Of a DNA stretch of 64,000 nucleotides, positions 41,481 through 52,017 are shown piece by piece (position 1 is the first letter of the stretch; each line of letters opens with the position of its first letter). Position numbers and translations under genes: made by a program. The DNA comes from Microbacterium esteraromaticum. Lineage in GTDB: Bacteria; Actinomycetota; Actinomycetes; Actinomycetales; Microbacteriaceae. The stretch lies in assembly GCF_016907315.1 (NCBI RefSeq), contig NZ_JAFBBS010000001.1, forward strand, positions 558,001-622,000, in the 5' to 3' direction. The notes under the pieces were generated by a model. That model searched no databases. It was not told the origin of the DNA and worked only from the letters and a program-made list of their open reading frames with translations.

Positions 41481-42521
41481 ATGAGCGTTCCCGCAGGATG
41501 GTACGACGACGGATCGGGACGCCAGCGCTGGTGGGACGGTGAGCAGTGGACCGACCACTTCGTGCCCGAGACGCCCGCCCTGCCCGAAGAAGGCGGCACG
41601 GTTCTCGCCGGCGGGGAGGCGGCCGGCGAGGCACTGGATGCCCAGGCATCCGCCGCCTCGTACGAGCCTCCGGTCGCACCCGGCGCGCAGGAGAGCCCGG
41701 CAGCCCAGCAGGACGCGCAGCCCACGGCGGCCTACCCGCCCGTCTCGGACGACGGCTACCCGCAGAGCGCATACGGCCGGGCCCCGTACGGGCAGACCCC
41801 CTACGGCCAGGAGCCGTACGGTCAGGCCCCCTACGGTCAGGCCGGATACCCGGGTGCCGGCGCCTACGACGCCCAGAACCCCTACGCCGCTCCGGCGCCC
41901 TATGGCACCGACGCCGCCTACGGCGCGTACGCCGCACCCGAGCCCGGACCTCGCAAGACCCCCGTGCTCGGCTACATCGGTCTCGGCCTCGCGGTCGTCG
42001 GTGGCATCATCGCCTGCATCCCGAACCTCGTGACGTTCGGCATCGGTTCATTCCTGCTGTTCGCCGCCTTCGTGGTGTCGATCATCGCCCTGTTCATCAA
42101 GAACACCGTGAAGTGGCCAGGCATCGTCGGCCTGATCCTGTCGGTCGTGATGGGCATCGTCGCGTCGATCGTGCTCGCCGTCACGTTCTTCGCCAGCTAC
42201 GCCGACGACTCGTGGAATTCGCCGTCGAGCCCCTACTCCAGCCAGGAGCCGTGGCCGGACGAGTCGTCCGCGCCCGAGGGCAGCGCGGAACGCCCGACAC
42301 CCGAGGAGCTCGCTCCCGGTATCGAGACGATCGTCGCCGACACGGGTTCCAGCCCGTTCCCCGATGAGGTGATCGTGTGCCTCAGCGATGAGTTCTACGC
42401 ATCCGAGATGAGCGATGAGGCCCTTCAGACCGTCGCCGAGGGCAGCACCGACTTCGCCGACCCCATGGATGCGCTCGACTTCGCGAAGACGTTCACGGAT
42501 TCGGCATCCGCCTGCAGCTGA
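41481..42521 (+). CDS. DUF2510 membrane protein with YGQ repeats
   Basis: 346 residues. DUF2510 domain at the N-terminus (PAGWYDDGSGRQRWWDGEQWTDH), then a low-complexity Tyr/Gly/Pro segment with repeated PYGQ units (about 95-155), two to three TM segments (about 160-235) and an extracellular C-terminal domain. GAGGAGG five bases before the ATG fixes the start. Function unknown. Confidence 0.85.
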   Translation: MSVPAGWYDDGSGRQRWWDGEQWTDHFVPETPALPEEGGTVLAGGEAAGEALDAQASAASYEPPVAPGAQESPAAQQDAQPTAAYPPVSDDGYPQSAYGRAPYGQTPYGQEPYGQAPYGQAGYPGAGAYDAQNPYAAPAPYGTDAAYGAYAAPEPGPRKTPVLGYIGLGLAVVGGIIACIPNLVTFGIGSFLLFAAFVVSIIALFIKNTVKWPGIVGLILSVVMGIVASIVLAVTFFASYADDSWNSPSSPYSSQEPWPDESSAPEGSAERPTPEELAPGIETIVADTGSSPFPDEVIVCLSDEFYASEMSDEALQTVAEGSTDFADPMDALDFAKTFTDSASACS

Positions 42522-42535
42522 CCAGGCGCAGATGC

Positions 42536-42574
42536 GAGAACGGGCCCGGGAGCACTGCTCCCGGGCCCGTTCTC
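42536..42574. terminator. Bidirectional terminator
   Basis: Perfect stem GAGAACGGGCCCGGGAGCA with its complement, between the DUF2510 gene and prfB. Confidence 0.92.
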
Positions 42575-42609
42575 ATGTCGCGCACGCGTCTCGCGCGTCG
42601 GAGTGAGGG

Positions 42610-43719
<1,110 letters not shown>

Positions 43720-43810
43720 GGCAGTCAACCTTATCGCGCCGCGGCCCTGCTTCTCTGACCGCGGTATGTCCCGCCGTCGGTCGCGTGCCGTCGGGGCTAG
43801 CGTGAGCCTT

Positions 43811-45076
43811 GTGAGCGACAGTGCGGCGAGTGTTCTGAGACGTTTCGGACCGATGGTCTACGCGCCCACCGTGCTCTTCTCGCTCGGCGAGGGCGCCGTG
43901 ATCCCGCTCATCCCGGTGATCGCCACCCGGCTCGGCGCCGACGTCTCGCTCGCCGCCCTCGTGGCATCGGCCCTCGTGATCGGTCAGCTGTGCGGCAATC
44001 TGCCCGCCGGCGCGCTGGTCGCGAAGATCGGCGAGCGCTTCACGATGGTCGTGGCCGGCGCGCTGTCGATCGCGGCCGGTGTCGTGATGCTGCTGGCCGA
44101 CGCTCTTGCGCTGTTCGCCGTCTCGGTGTTCGTGCTCGGCTTCTGCGCCGCCGCGTTCGGCCTGGCGAGGCACGCGTTCATGACCACCAGGGTGCCACCG
44201 CGGTTCCGCGCGCGGGCCCTGTCGCTGCTGGGCGGAAGCTTCCGCTTCGGCGTGTTCATCGGGCCGTTCGTCGCGGCGGCGCTGATCCAGCTGACCGGAT
44301 CCGAGCAGTCGACGATCTGGGCGCTGATCGTGTGCTGTGCGGCGATCGTGCCGCTGGTGCTGTTCGGCCCCGACCCCGAGAAGAGCAGTCCCGTGCTGCT
44401 GAAGCCGACCGGTGCCGCGGTCGCCGAGGATTCGGGAGAGGTGGTCACCGGATCCATCCCGACCCGTGACCGGTATGGCGTGCTCGCCACCATCTCGTAT
44501 TACCGCGGGGTGCTGATGCGTCTCGGCACCGCGGCGGCGGCGCTGTCGGCCGTGCGCTCTGCGCGCCAGGTCATCGTGCCGCTGTGGGGTGTGTCGCTGG
44601 GGCTCGATGCGAGCACGATCGCGATCGTCGTGGGTGTCTCGGGCGCGATCGACTTCGCGCTGTTCTACGCGAGCGGTCAGGTGATGGACCGCTTCGGTCG
44701 CATCTGGGCGGCGCTGCCGGCCATGCTGCTCATGGGCGTCGGGCTGATCGCCCTCTCCCTCACCCACGATCTCGATCAGGCGTCGATGTGGTACGCGCTG
44801 ATGGCCGCTGTGCTGGGCCTGGGCAACGGCCTGTCGAGCGGCATCCTGCTCACCTACGGCGCCGATCTCGCGCCCGAGACCGATCCCGCGACCTTCCTCG
44901 GCGCGTGGCGGACGCTGACGGATGCCGGCGGCGCGGCGGCCCCGGTGGTGATCGCATCGATCGTGGCCCTGGCCTCGCTGCCGCTCGCTACCGGCATGAT
45001 GGGCGGCGTGGCGCTGCTGGGCGCGGCGGGCTTCGCCGTGTGGACGCCGCGTTTCCTGCCGCGGCACGACGACTGA
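43811..45076 (+). CDS. MFS transporter
   Basis: About 421 residues, twelve predicted TM segments, with conserved MFS loops ([30 protein letters not shown]). Drug-efflux-like in shape; substrate unknown. TAGCGT is seven bases before the GTG start, so the transcript may be leaderless. A GTG nine bases upstream is an alternative. Confidence 0.85.
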   Translation: MSDSAASVLRRFGPMVYAPTVLFSLGEGAVIPLIPVIATRLGADVSLAALVASALVIGQLCGNLPAGALVAKIGERFTMVVAGALSIAAGVVMLLADALALFAVSVFVLGFCAAAFGLARHAFMTTRVPPRFRARALSLLGGSFRFGVFIGPFVAAALIQLTGSEQSTIWALIVCCAAIVPLVLFGPDPEKSSPVLLKPTGAAVAEDSGEVVTGSIPTRDRYGVLATISYYRGVLMRLGTAAAALSAVRSARQVIVPLWGVSLGLDASTIAIVVGVSGAIDFALFYASGQVMDRFGRIWAALPAMLLMGVGLIALSLTHDLDQASMWYALMAAVLGLGNGLSSGILLTYGADLAPETDPATFLGAWRTLTDAGGAAAPVVIASIVALASLPLATGMMGGVALLGAAGFAVWTPRFLPRHDD

Positions 45077-45092
45077 ACTCTGCTGCCGTCCG

Positions 45093-45527
45093 CTACCGCA
45101 GTGCCGTTCGGCTCGTCGCGGTGGCTTCGAGTGGCACGCCGTCGGGCACGAAGGCCGAGAAGAGCGGCGGATGCCAGTCCGCGGCGACCGTGACTCGGGC
45201 CGTGACACCATCAGGGGTGCCTGCCGACACGAGAGTCGCCTCCGAGTCCACAGCGTCGACCAGCGCCTCTGCCTGGTCGCGCACGTCGTCGTCGGTGAGC
45301 TCTGCCCGTACGTCCGCCCCCTCGGATCTCAGGATGAAGCCGTCTGATGCGGCGAGCGCAGCCGCATCGGCAAGTGAGTCGAGGCGCTTCTGTGCGATGT
45401 AGAGGTCGGTGGCGCACACGCATACGAAGAGGAGCGCCGCCGCGAGCAGCGCGTACCCCACGACCATCGGAAGCACGCTGCCCTCATCGTCGGTCAACAC
45501 AATGCGATTCCTTCGGCGGGTTCTCAT
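45093..45527 (-). CDS. TadG/Rv3654c-like pilus assembly protein
   Basis: 144 residues. A DDEGSVLPMVVGYALLAAALLF segment forms the TadE/G-type N-terminal TM helix; the rest is extracytoplasmic, with the DAAALAASDG stretch common in TadG-like proteins. ATG at 45527 overlaps the preceding gene. Last gene of the tad operon. Confidence 0.82.
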   Translation of the reverse strand: MRTRRRNRIVLTDDEGSVLPMVVGYALLAAALLFVCVCATDLYIAQKRLDSLADAAALAASDGFILRSEGADVRAELTDDDVRDQAEALVDAVDSEATLVSAGTPDGVTARVTVAADWHPPLFSAFVPDGVPLEATATSRTALR

Positions 45528-45997
45528 CCGCTTCCCCACTGACGCGACACCTTCTGCGCCGACTGCGCCTCGACGGGGATCGCCGTCAGCTCGTCCAGTC
45601 CGAAGATCGGCGGCAGAAAGGGCAGCGACACCTGCGTGCGCACGGTGACGATCACGGTGGCGCCGGCCGTCGGGCACTCCCGGGCGGCCGGCCGGCAGGT
45701 GATCCTCACGCCGACGGCATCCGCATCCATCCCGTACTCGCGGACGATCCCCGCCAGCACCGCGTCACCTCGCTCGGTCGCGGTGTCGGCATCCGGCGCC
45801 TGACCGATCACTCGCGCGGTGTGACGAGCAGCGGCCTCGGCGCCGAGCGTCTGCTCCTGCACCGCGCCCAGCACGAGCACGAGGTAGGCGAGCGGAACCA
45901 GCATGAGCACGCCTGCCACCATGAACTCGAGAGCCGCGGAGCCCCTCTCATCGCCGATCAGCGATTCACTCCTCTCCGAACGATTCGACGGGTGCAC
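45524..45997 (-). CDS. TadE-like minor pilin
   Basis: About 157 residues. DERGSAALEFMVAGVLMLVPLAYLVLVL is the TadE N-terminal motif with TM helix. GTG at 45997 has GGAGG nine bases upstream; ATG at 46018 is an alternative. Both overlap the preceding gene. Confidence 0.8.
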   Translation of the reverse strand: MHPSNRSERSESLIGDERGSAALEFMVAGVLMLVPLAYLVLVLGAVQEQTLGAEAAARHTARVIGQAPDADTATERGDAVLAGIVREYGMDADAVGVRITCRPAARECPTAGATVIVTVRTQVSLPFLPPIFGLDELTAIPVEAQSAQKVSRQWGSG

Positions 45998-46367
45998 GGG
46001 CTTCCACCTCCATTCCATACGGCACGCCGACGAGCCCCAGCACGGGGAGGGCCGTGCGCACTCGCACCGTCACGCAGGGATATCCGAGGCTGTCGTCTTC
46101 ACCCACCGCGATGTCGTCGGCATAGTCCGCGCCGACCGCACGGATGATCACCGCCTTCGTGCGCGATGCGCCCTCCTCGAGGGACGTGTCTGCGAGCGCG
46201 GCATAGTGCGCTCCTTCGACCGCCGCGTCGTGCACGACGTTGCGGACGTACACGGCGAGGGCCACCTGCAGCACCGCGAGGGTCAGGGCGGTCAGCAGCG
46301 CGCCGACCAGCACGAACTCGACGGGACTCGAGCCCCGGTCATCGTCGTCGAGTGATCGCGCGTGCAT
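45966..46367 (-). CDS. TadE family protein
   Basis: 133 residues. DDRGSSPVEFVLVGALLTALTLAVLQVAL is the TadE motif plus TM segment. Equivalent to mycobacterial Rv3655c by position. Confidence 0.85.
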   Translation of the reverse strand: MHARSLDDDDRGSSPVEFVLVGALLTALTLAVLQVALAVYVRNVVHDAAVEGAHYAALADTSLEEGASRTKAVIIRAVGADYADDIAVGEDDSLGYPCVTVRVRTALPVLGLVGVPYGMEVEARAPVESFGEE

Positions 46368-46379
46368 CGCCGGCTCCGA

Positions 46380-46565
46380 TCAGAGGCCCGAGACGCGCGA
46401 GATCGCCTGCTCGAACAGGTTGACGAGGGCAGGGCCGGCGACAGCCCAGATCACCACGACGAGCGCGGCCGTCATGAGCGTCACCAGAACCCAGCCGGGC
46501 ACGTCTCCCCGTTCGTCGTCGACGAGCCCACGACCAGCAGCGAACCATCTCTTCAGCGTCTTCAT
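46380..46565 (-). CDS. DUF4244/Flp-like pilin
   Basis: 61 residues with one hydrophobic helix preceded by DDERGDVPGWV. Size and place between TadC and TadE match the DUF4244 protein Rv3656c, thought to be the pilin. Separated from the upstream tad genes by the mobile element, so its normal promoter is probably lost. Confidence 0.8.
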   Translation of the reverse strand: MKTLKRWFAAGRGLVDDERGDVPGWVLVTLMTAALVVVIWAVAGPALVNLFEQAISRVSGL

Positions 46566-46613
46566 TTCTCTTCCCCAATCGGATAGCGGATCGTGTGTGC
46601 GACGAGGCTGCGT

Positions 46614-46697
46614 TCAGCCCAGCCCCAGTCGCAGAATGAACAGACCGGGGTAGACCGCGAACAGGACGCTCAACGGCAGGATCAGGAACACGAGCGG
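46614..46697 (-). pseudogene. tadC: tadC 3' fragment (last 27 codons)
   Basis: Encodes PLVFLILPLSVLFAVYPGLF and seven more residues, then TGA: the C-terminal TM helix of TadC. It has no start codon; the next codon upstream is TAG from element DNA. Rejoined to the 5' part at 61255 it restores a 312-residue protein. Confidence 0.93.
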
Positions 46698-46727
46698 CTA
46701 GAGCATGGTATTAAAGTACCTTTATGG
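46671..46727. other. Left attachment junction (attL)
   Basis: Chromosomal tadC sequence meets element sequence at the GG of 46696-46697. Element side outward: an AAAGTACCTT block starts 16 bases from the crossover, mirrored at the right end. Start of integrase gene is 27 bases inside. Confidence 0.85.
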
Positions 46728-48139
46728 ATTGCGTCATATACACCCGCGTCAGCATCGACCGCACTGGTGAGGCGCTGGCCGTGACTCGCCAGGAGCAGGA
46801 GTGCCGCGCGCTGGCCGACCGTCTCGGACTCAAGGTGATGGCGGTGCACTCGGACAACGACATCAGCGCCACCAGCGGCAAGGCTCGTCCCGGCTTCGAG
46901 GCCATGCTGAAGACCAAGCCCACGGCCATCATCGCTTGGCATCAAGACCGCTTGTTGCGTCTGACCCGGGACCTCGAGCGGGTGATCACACTGAACGTGC
47001 CGGTCTACACCGTCACGGCAGGCACCCTGGACCTGACGACACCGGCTGGCCGTGCAGTAGCGCGAACCGTTGCCGCATGGAGCCAGTACGAGGGCGAGCA
47101 GAAGGCCACGCGCCAGGTCGCCGCAAACGTGCAACGCGCCGCTAATGGGGTCCGCACTGGACGCGTCGGATACGGATACCGGCGTGCGGGTACCACCGTG
47201 GTCCTGGACGACGCTGAGGCTGCGACGATCCGGTCGGCAGTGAGGCGCGTACTCCATGGCGAATCGCTACGAGCGATCTGCAAGGACCTCGATGCACAGG
47301 GCATCCCGACCCCTGGCCGTGGTGCAAAGTGGAACAGCACCACCCTCAAGCAACTACTACTTCGCCCCTCGTTGGCAGGGCTGACGGTCCACCGAGGCCA
47401 GGTCGTGGGCCGCACGCCAGACGATTCCCCTCGTGTGATTGACGAGGACACGCACGAACGATTGAAGGCCGCGTTGACAGACCCTGTTAGACGGACCGCC
47501 CCCGTGGGCAGAGCACCCAAGTACCTGCTGGGAGGCATCGCCCGTTGCGGACGCCCGACCGGCACTTTGGACGACAAGGGCGAGCCAGTGTTGTGCGGCG
47601 GTGTGATGGTGCGCGCCGTAGGGCGTAAGACGACCACCAAGTCCGGCGGGACCAAGCGTCAGCCTCCGAGCTACGTGTGCAGTGCGTGCTACCGCGTGCG
47701 CCGCATTCAGGATCTGGTGGACAAGATGGTCGAGGGCATCGTGGTTGGGCGACTGGAAATGCCCGACGCCGCACAGCTTTTCGCGACGGGCGACCCGGTA
47801 GCTCTGCAAGAGGCTCGCGACTCTATCGAGGCTATCGACGCGCGCCTGACCAACGCGGCCGACATGTTTGCGGCAGGCACGATCGACGCGGCACAGCTCA
47901 CGCGCATCACCGAACGCCTGAGAGCTGACCGCGCACAAGCCGCCACCGCACTGGACGCCGCACTCCCCCCGGCTATACCTGCCGATCTGATCGGAGCCAA
48001 CGCGGGCGAGGTGTGGCATGGCCTCAGCATGGATGTCAAGCGCGCGGTGATGGACACCCTCGTGACGGTGACGATCCTGCCGAGTGGGAGCGGGAAGGCG
48101 TTCGACCCCGACACCGTGCAGGTGGTCTGGCGTAGCTGA
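46724..48139 (+). CDS. Large serine integrase
   Basis: 471 residues. N-terminal resolvase domain with catalytic Ser10 in YTRVS and WHQDRLLR, then recombinase domain (GYGYRRAG...; GKPTPGRG-like region), zinc ribbon with Cys pairs (CGRP, LCGG, CSAC) and a coiled coil near 355-410. The size is at the short end for the family. It lies at the left end of the element, facing inwards, and is expected to cut the GG-centred att sites. Confidence 0.95.
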   Translation: MDCVIYTRVSIDRTGEALAVTRQEQECRALADRLGLKVMAVHSDNDISATSGKARPGFEAMLKTKPTAIIAWHQDRLLRLTRDLERVITLNVPVYTVTAGTLDLTTPAGRAVARTVAAWSQYEGEQKATRQVAANVQRAANGVRTGRVGYGYRRAGTTVVLDDAEAATIRSAVRRVLHGESLRAICKDLDAQGIPTPGRGAKWNSTTLKQLLLRPSLAGLTVHRGQVVGRTPDDSPRVIDEDTHERLKAALTDPVRRTAPVGRAPKYLLGGIARCGRPTGTLDDKGEPVLCGGVMVRAVGRKTTTKSGGTKRQPPSYVCSACYRVRRIQDLVDKMVEGIVVGRLEMPDAAQLFATGDPVALQEARDSIEAIDARLTNAADMFAAGTIDAAQLTRITERLRADRAQAATALDAALPPAIPADLIGANAGEVWHGLSMDVKRAVMDTLVTVTILPSGSGKAFDPDTVQVVWRS

Positions 48140-48350
48140 GCCCTCCGGGCACAAACGGGCGTCTGCGCGTTACGCCGTACCCGCGACCACCGAACGACGC
48201 AGGCGGTCGCAGAGAGCCGTTGCTGGCCTGCGACACGCCGAGGCACGCCACAAGTTTGCAGCGAGTCTTTCCCTACGGCCGCTATGCACGGCGTCATTTT
48301 GCGGCATTTCCTGACGAGCGGAGATGGCCCCGGTCGGCAAGGCTTATGGC
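48140..48350. other. Gap after integrase
   Basis: About 210 bases with no convincing gene; the integrase stop is followed by AT-richer sequence that probably holds the promoter of the next operon. Confidence 0.4.
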
Positions 48351-48647
48351 ATGGCAAACCAGCGATACACGATCAAGGTGCTCTGCAGGGGCACGTCCCG
48401 GCATGCACACTCTCGTCGTGAGATCGCCCGCTACGAGTGGTCCGAGTCGGGTACTTTCTGGGATCGGATCGACCACGCCGACTCTGGCAAGGACTGGGCC
48501 GGAGGAATGAACGACGAAGGCAAGATCGAGATACGACCACGCCCCGTGTTTGAGTGCCAGTGCGGCAACCGTCCGGTGTACACTCACGACGAGCTTCAGC
48601 AGAAGCTCCAGCTCGCCGCAGACGAAGGCAAGCACCTGACGGTCTAG
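48351..48647 (+). CDS. Hypothetical protein
   Basis: 98 residues from the ATG at 48351. Rich in charged residues, with one Cys pair late in the chain (CQCG near residue 75). Possibly small zinc-binding; family not recognised. Confidence 0.55.
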   Translation: MANQRYTIKVLCRGTSRHAHSRREIARYEWSESGTFWDRIDHADSGKDWAGGMNDEGKIEIRPRPVFECQCGNRPVYTHDELQQKLQLAADEGKHLTV

Positions 48648-48828
48648 CACCGGCAGACTTTACAACTGAATACCGCTGGTGATCGGCGGGATACAAGGCA
48701 CGGTCACATTTCATGGCTTACAAGCCGGTGGGAGCCGTACGCGAGACGGACATAGCCCCGGTGCCTAGATCAGAGCCCCTGGTCGAGCTCCTCAGCGGGA
48801 GTCAGTACTTCGCTGAAGGAAAGCTCCC

Positions 48829-49041
48829 ATGGCTACTATCACTCGCACGCTCACTGCGTCGGCGCACGTCGCTGTCGCTGTCCGACTCAAGGACCCCGAG
48901 CGGGAGACCGTTGCACGCCGCAACCTGGCAGAGGCGCAGATCGCCGATGCCATCGACCGCGCACTCACAACCGCGCCACCCCTGAACCCCGGCCAGATCA
49001 GGACACTGACGACTCTCCTCAAGGCAGGGGGTCAGCGATGA
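48829..49041 (+). CDS. Hypothetical protein
   Basis: 70 residues, AAGGAAA ribosome site before the ATG. Predicted helical and soluble. Overlaps the next gene by four bases; first gene of a six-gene coupled operon. Not recognised. Confidence 0.6.
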   Translation: MATITRTLTASAHVAVAVRLKDPERETVARRNLAEAQIADAIDRALTTAPPLNPGQIRTLTTLLKAGGQR

Positions 49042-49457
49042 AGAAGTTCCCCGCCGACTACCCGAGCAAGCACTCCCTCACTGAGACCGAAGCGAACAAC
49101 GCGCTTCAGTTCGGGCCTGACCTGGCATGGTTCGAGCCGTGGGCCGAGCGTGCCATCAACATCTCCGACGTCACCACGCATGCATACGGGTATACCCACG
49201 TCTACAGCAGCCACGGCTCGTTCAACTACGACTTCGCCTCGTGGCCGACGAAGGAGGGTCTCGCGCTGGGTCTGGAAGACCTCTGGCGAGACCACACAGG
49301 ACGCGGCTTCACCACCACCGACCGCACCTTCCCGAAGTGCCAGGACTGCCAGGGCGTCGTCTACTTCGCCCCGGATGAGCCACTCCGGCTGTACCTCGTG
49401 ATCGAGCAGGACGACGATGAGGATGACCCCAGCGATGACGGCGGGGCCGACCAGTGA
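49038..49457 (+). CDS. Hypothetical protein with CxxC
   Basis: 139 residues. Tyr/Trp-rich middle part, a CQDCQG motif near residue 98 and a very acidic C-terminus (EQDDDEDDPSDDGG). Not recognised. Coupled to neighbours on both sides. Confidence 0.6.
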   Translation: MKKFPADYPSKHSLTETEANNALQFGPDLAWFEPWAERAINISDVTTHAYGYTHVYSSHGSFNYDFASWPTKEGLALGLEDLWRDHTGRGFTTTDRTFPKCQDCQGVVYFAPDEPLRLYLVIEQDDDEDDPSDDGGADQ

Positions 49458-49750
49458 TCGCCGCAGACCAGAGCATCAAGGCGATTCTGGGAGACGGGAC
49501 CATCGAAGCTGAGGCCGCTCGCCGGCTGAAGGTCAAGGTGGCAGGCGTCGGCACTCGCGATAGCTGGTCGCCGGTCACCGATGCCCGCGTGCGCATGGCG
49601 GTCACCCGCGTCCTCAGCGCCATCCACGACGAGCTGGTGGCACGCCCCGGCATCGTGTGGGAGGAGTCCGTAGCGCTCGATGCGCTGCTGGGTCAGTACT
49701 GGCTCAACGTCGTCATCGACTACGTGTTTGATGGCAGGGCCGAACGATGA
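49454..49750 (+). CDS. Hypothetical protein
   Basis: 98 residues, GTG start in a four-base overlap. Soluble, mixed helix. Not recognised; place before the primase suggests a replication accessory role. Confidence 0.6.
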   Translation: MIAADQSIKAILGDGTIEAEAARRLKVKVAGVGTRDSWSPVTDARVRMAVTRVLSAIHDELVARPGIVWEESVALDALLGQYWLNVVIDYVFDGRAER

Positions 49751-50475
49751 CGGTCCCGGTAGGCGCTGCTCTGCGACTGGCCCGTGCGGGCTGGCGCGTG
49801 GTCCCACTCAACGGCAAGAAGCCCTTCCTCCCCGGCTGGATGGAAGAGGCCACCACCGACCGCGACACGATCAAGGGCTGGTGGGCCGAGCAGGACTTCA
49901 ACGTCGGCGCGGTCATCCCGCTCAACCACGTCGTGATCGACATCGACCCGCACAACGGTGGCTCTCTCGAAGCTCTGGAAGACCTGGCCGGGGTCAAGAT
50001 GCCACCTACGCTTTCGATCCTGTCCGGCCGGGGAGACGGCTCGGTGCATCTTCACTACCTCCGCCCGTTCCCGAAGACGACCAAGGTGCGCATGCCCGCT
50101 GGCATCGACGTGCTCACGCGCGCACAGGTGGTCATGCCGCCGAGCGTGCACCCCGACACCGGCAAGCGCTACCGCTGGGGTGACGACGTACCCGTGGCAC
50201 GACTCCCCCTTGAGGTTGTCCGCCTCATCCGACCGAAGGTGCACATCACTCGCGGAGCCGGGAACGGTCGGGACGTCAGTGCGCTGATCGCCTACGTGCG
50301 TCGGCAGGAGAAGGGCCAGCGGCACGACGCCTATCACTGGGCAGTTCGCAGGGCTGTGGAGCAGGGGGCACCCGAGCGTCAGATGAACCGGCTCATCGAG
50401 GCCGCAGAGGATCTCGGCTTCACGCCGCAGGAGGCTCGCCGCATCGTCGAGTCCGTGAGAAAGGCATCAGCATGA
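49747..50475 (+). CDS. Prim-Pol domain protein
   Basis: 242 residues matching the bifunctional DNA primase/polymerase N-terminal domain. The opening (LARAGWRVVPLNGKKPFLPGW) and the catalytic VVIDIDPH with the SVHLHYLRP strand fit. Likely primes element replication after excision. A C-terminal helical segment (about 170-242) follows. Overlaps the ATPase gene by four bases. Confidence 0.85.
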   Translation: MTVPVGAALRLARAGWRVVPLNGKKPFLPGWMEEATTDRDTIKGWWAEQDFNVGAVIPLNHVVIDIDPHNGGSLEALEDLAGVKMPPTLSILSGRGDGSVHLHYLRPFPKTTKVRMPAGIDVLTRAQVVMPPSVHPDTGKRYRWGDDVPVARLPLEVVRLIRPKVHITRGAGNGRDVSALIAYVRRQEKGQRHDAYHWAVRRAVEQGAPERQMNRLIEAAEDLGFTPQEARRIVESVRKASA

Positions 50476-51689
50476 CCTCCGCACCGTCTAGCCGCAGTGG
50501 CGCTCCCAAGAAGCGTCCTGTCCGGAAGCCGAAACCTGCCTCGGGAGATGGCACCCTCACGCCGGAAGAGAAGGCGCTGATCGCGCAGAAGGACTACGAG
50601 GAGGCCGTCGAGGAACGGGTGCGCTCGATCCAGATCGGGGAGGAGGCTAAGCGTCGCCTGGCCGAGGAGAAGGCGGGCGCGCTGGAGATTCCGAAGCTGG
50701 AGACGCTGGATCGGTTCCTGCGCCGCAAGATGCCTCCGCAGAAGTACCTGATCGACGGCCTGTGGCAGGCGGACGGCAACGTCCTACTCGCAGCACAGAG
50801 CAAGGGTGGCAAGACGACCATCGTCGGCAACCTTGCCCGCTCGCTCGTTGACGGCGACCCGTTCATGGATCACTTCGAAGTGGTCGAGACACGGACGGTA
50901 GCGCTGCTCGACTTCGAGATGTCGGAGCACATGCTCCAGGACTGGATGCGGGAGCAGAGCATCCGCAACAGGCGCAACATGGCGCTCGTACCCATGCGGG
51001 GCAGGGCTGGTGCTTTCCGGATCACCGACGACGCCACACGGGCGCTGTGGGCGCGGATCATCGAGGACGCCGGTGCCGAGGTACTCATCTTGGACCCGCT
51101 GCGACCAATCATCGACGCGATCGGACTCAAGGAATCGAACGAGCTGGGTGAGTTCCTCCAGGCGTTCGCAGCGCTCAAGGTCGAGGCGGGCATCAGCGAG
51201 GGGCTGATCGTGCACCACTACGGCCATGGTGCTCAGCGCGCCTCCGGTGATAGCCGCCTGTTGGGGTGGCCCGATGCCATCTGGAACGGAACCCTGCAGG
51301 AGGTCAACGACCCCACATCGATCCACTACTTCCAGGCGTACGGCCGTGACGTGAACATCCCCCGAGGTGTGGTCCTGATGGACGACTTCAAGCGCCTGGA
51401 GTTCAAGACGGACGTACCCGAGGAGAGCAAGACGGTCCTCTACGACCGGCTGGTCGAGTGGCTCAAAAAGCAGAAGGAACTGGACATGGAGGCAGTCGCC
51501 AAGGGCGAGGAAATCGACGGCAACGAACCCGGCGAACGCAGGTCGTCTCAGATCATCAACGCGGGCATCAAGGGCATCACCAAACACACGGCAGCCGAGG
51601 AGCTCAAGAAAGCGACCAAGGCCGAGCGCGTGGTTCTGCGTGACGAAGGAAACGGGAAGTCGAAATGGTACTCACTGCCTACCTCCTGA
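50472..51689 (+). CDS. RecA-like ATPase (RepA/AAA_25 type)
   Basis: 405 residues. Walker A-like AAQSKGGKTTIVGNLA, Walker B VLILDPLRPI and the LIVHHYGHG strand resemble the hexameric RepA-type helicases. The first 75 residues are charged and probably disordered. With the Prim-Pol it forms a minimal replication module. Confidence 0.85.
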   Translation: MTSAPSSRSGAPKKRPVRKPKPASGDGTLTPEEKALIAQKDYEEAVEERVRSIQIGEEAKRRLAEEKAGALEIPKLETLDRFLRRKMPPQKYLIDGLWQADGNVLLAAQSKGGKTTIVGNLARSLVDGDPFMDHFEVVETRTVALLDFEMSEHMLQDWMREQSIRNRRNMALVPMRGRAGAFRITDDATRALWARIIEDAGAEVLILDPLRPIIDAIGLKESNELGEFLQAFAALKVEAGISEGLIVHHYGHGAQRASGDSRLLGWPDAIWNGTLQEVNDPTSIHYFQAYGRDVNIPRGVVLMDDFKRLEFKTDVPEESKTVLYDRLVEWLKKQKELDMEAVAKGEEIDGNEPGERRSSQIINAGIKGITKHTAAEELKKATKAERVVLRDEGNGKSKWYSLPTS

Positions 51690-51720
51690 CCACCACTACC
51701 CAGCACAACCACCACCACCG

Positions 51721-51748
51721 CCCCCCTCTCTTAAAAGAGAGGAGGGGG
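51721..51748 (+). promoter_or_regulatory. Hairpin over a ribosome binding site
   Basis: CCTCTCTT / AAGAGAGG stem extended by C-run and G-run with one bulge. The G-rich 3' arm is also the best Shine-Dalgarno for the GTG at 51757, so it may control that ORF or simply terminate the replication operon. Confidence 0.45.
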
Positions 51749-51756
51749 TGGGGTAG

Positions 51757-52014
51757 GTGGCTAAGCGGGGGGCGGCTCAACCCCAATCTCTGGGGGTGGG
51801 TCTTGGGGGTGGTTTACACCACACCGGCTGTGTGGCCGAGTACTCCACCGCACCGGAAGACACACCCCACACGCACGAAACGCACGCGACGCCTCTCTGT
51901 ACGCGCAATCTGCCGGTCTCTGGCCAAGGGGCAACCGAGCATCACGCTCAGGCGGAATCGGCCGACTACGACTTCAGCCGCGTTCCGCCTCATCTACCGA
52001 AGAAGGACATCTAG
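51757..52014 (+). CDS. Possible small protein
   Basis: 85 residues from a GTG with GGAGGGG eight bases upstream. Low complexity N-terminus, His-rich middle; ends SADYDFSRVPPHLPKKDI, just before the next ATG. Not recognised; may not be real. Confidence 0.35.
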   Translation: MAKRGAAQPQSLGVGLGGGLHHTGCVAEYSTAPEDTPHTHETHATPLCTRNLPVSGQGATEHHAQAESADYDFSRVPPHLPKKDI

Positions 52015-52017
52015 ATC

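Noticed and set aside
46690..46706. Crossover at the ATGCT shared by both junctions
   Set aside because: It would leave a TAG stop in restored tadC; the GG crossover restores the frame and fits the symmetrical repeat.
48713..48985. 90-codon ORF on the element
   Set aside because: Its second half overlaps the better supported gene at 48829 in another frame and the residues turn Arg/Ser-rich there.
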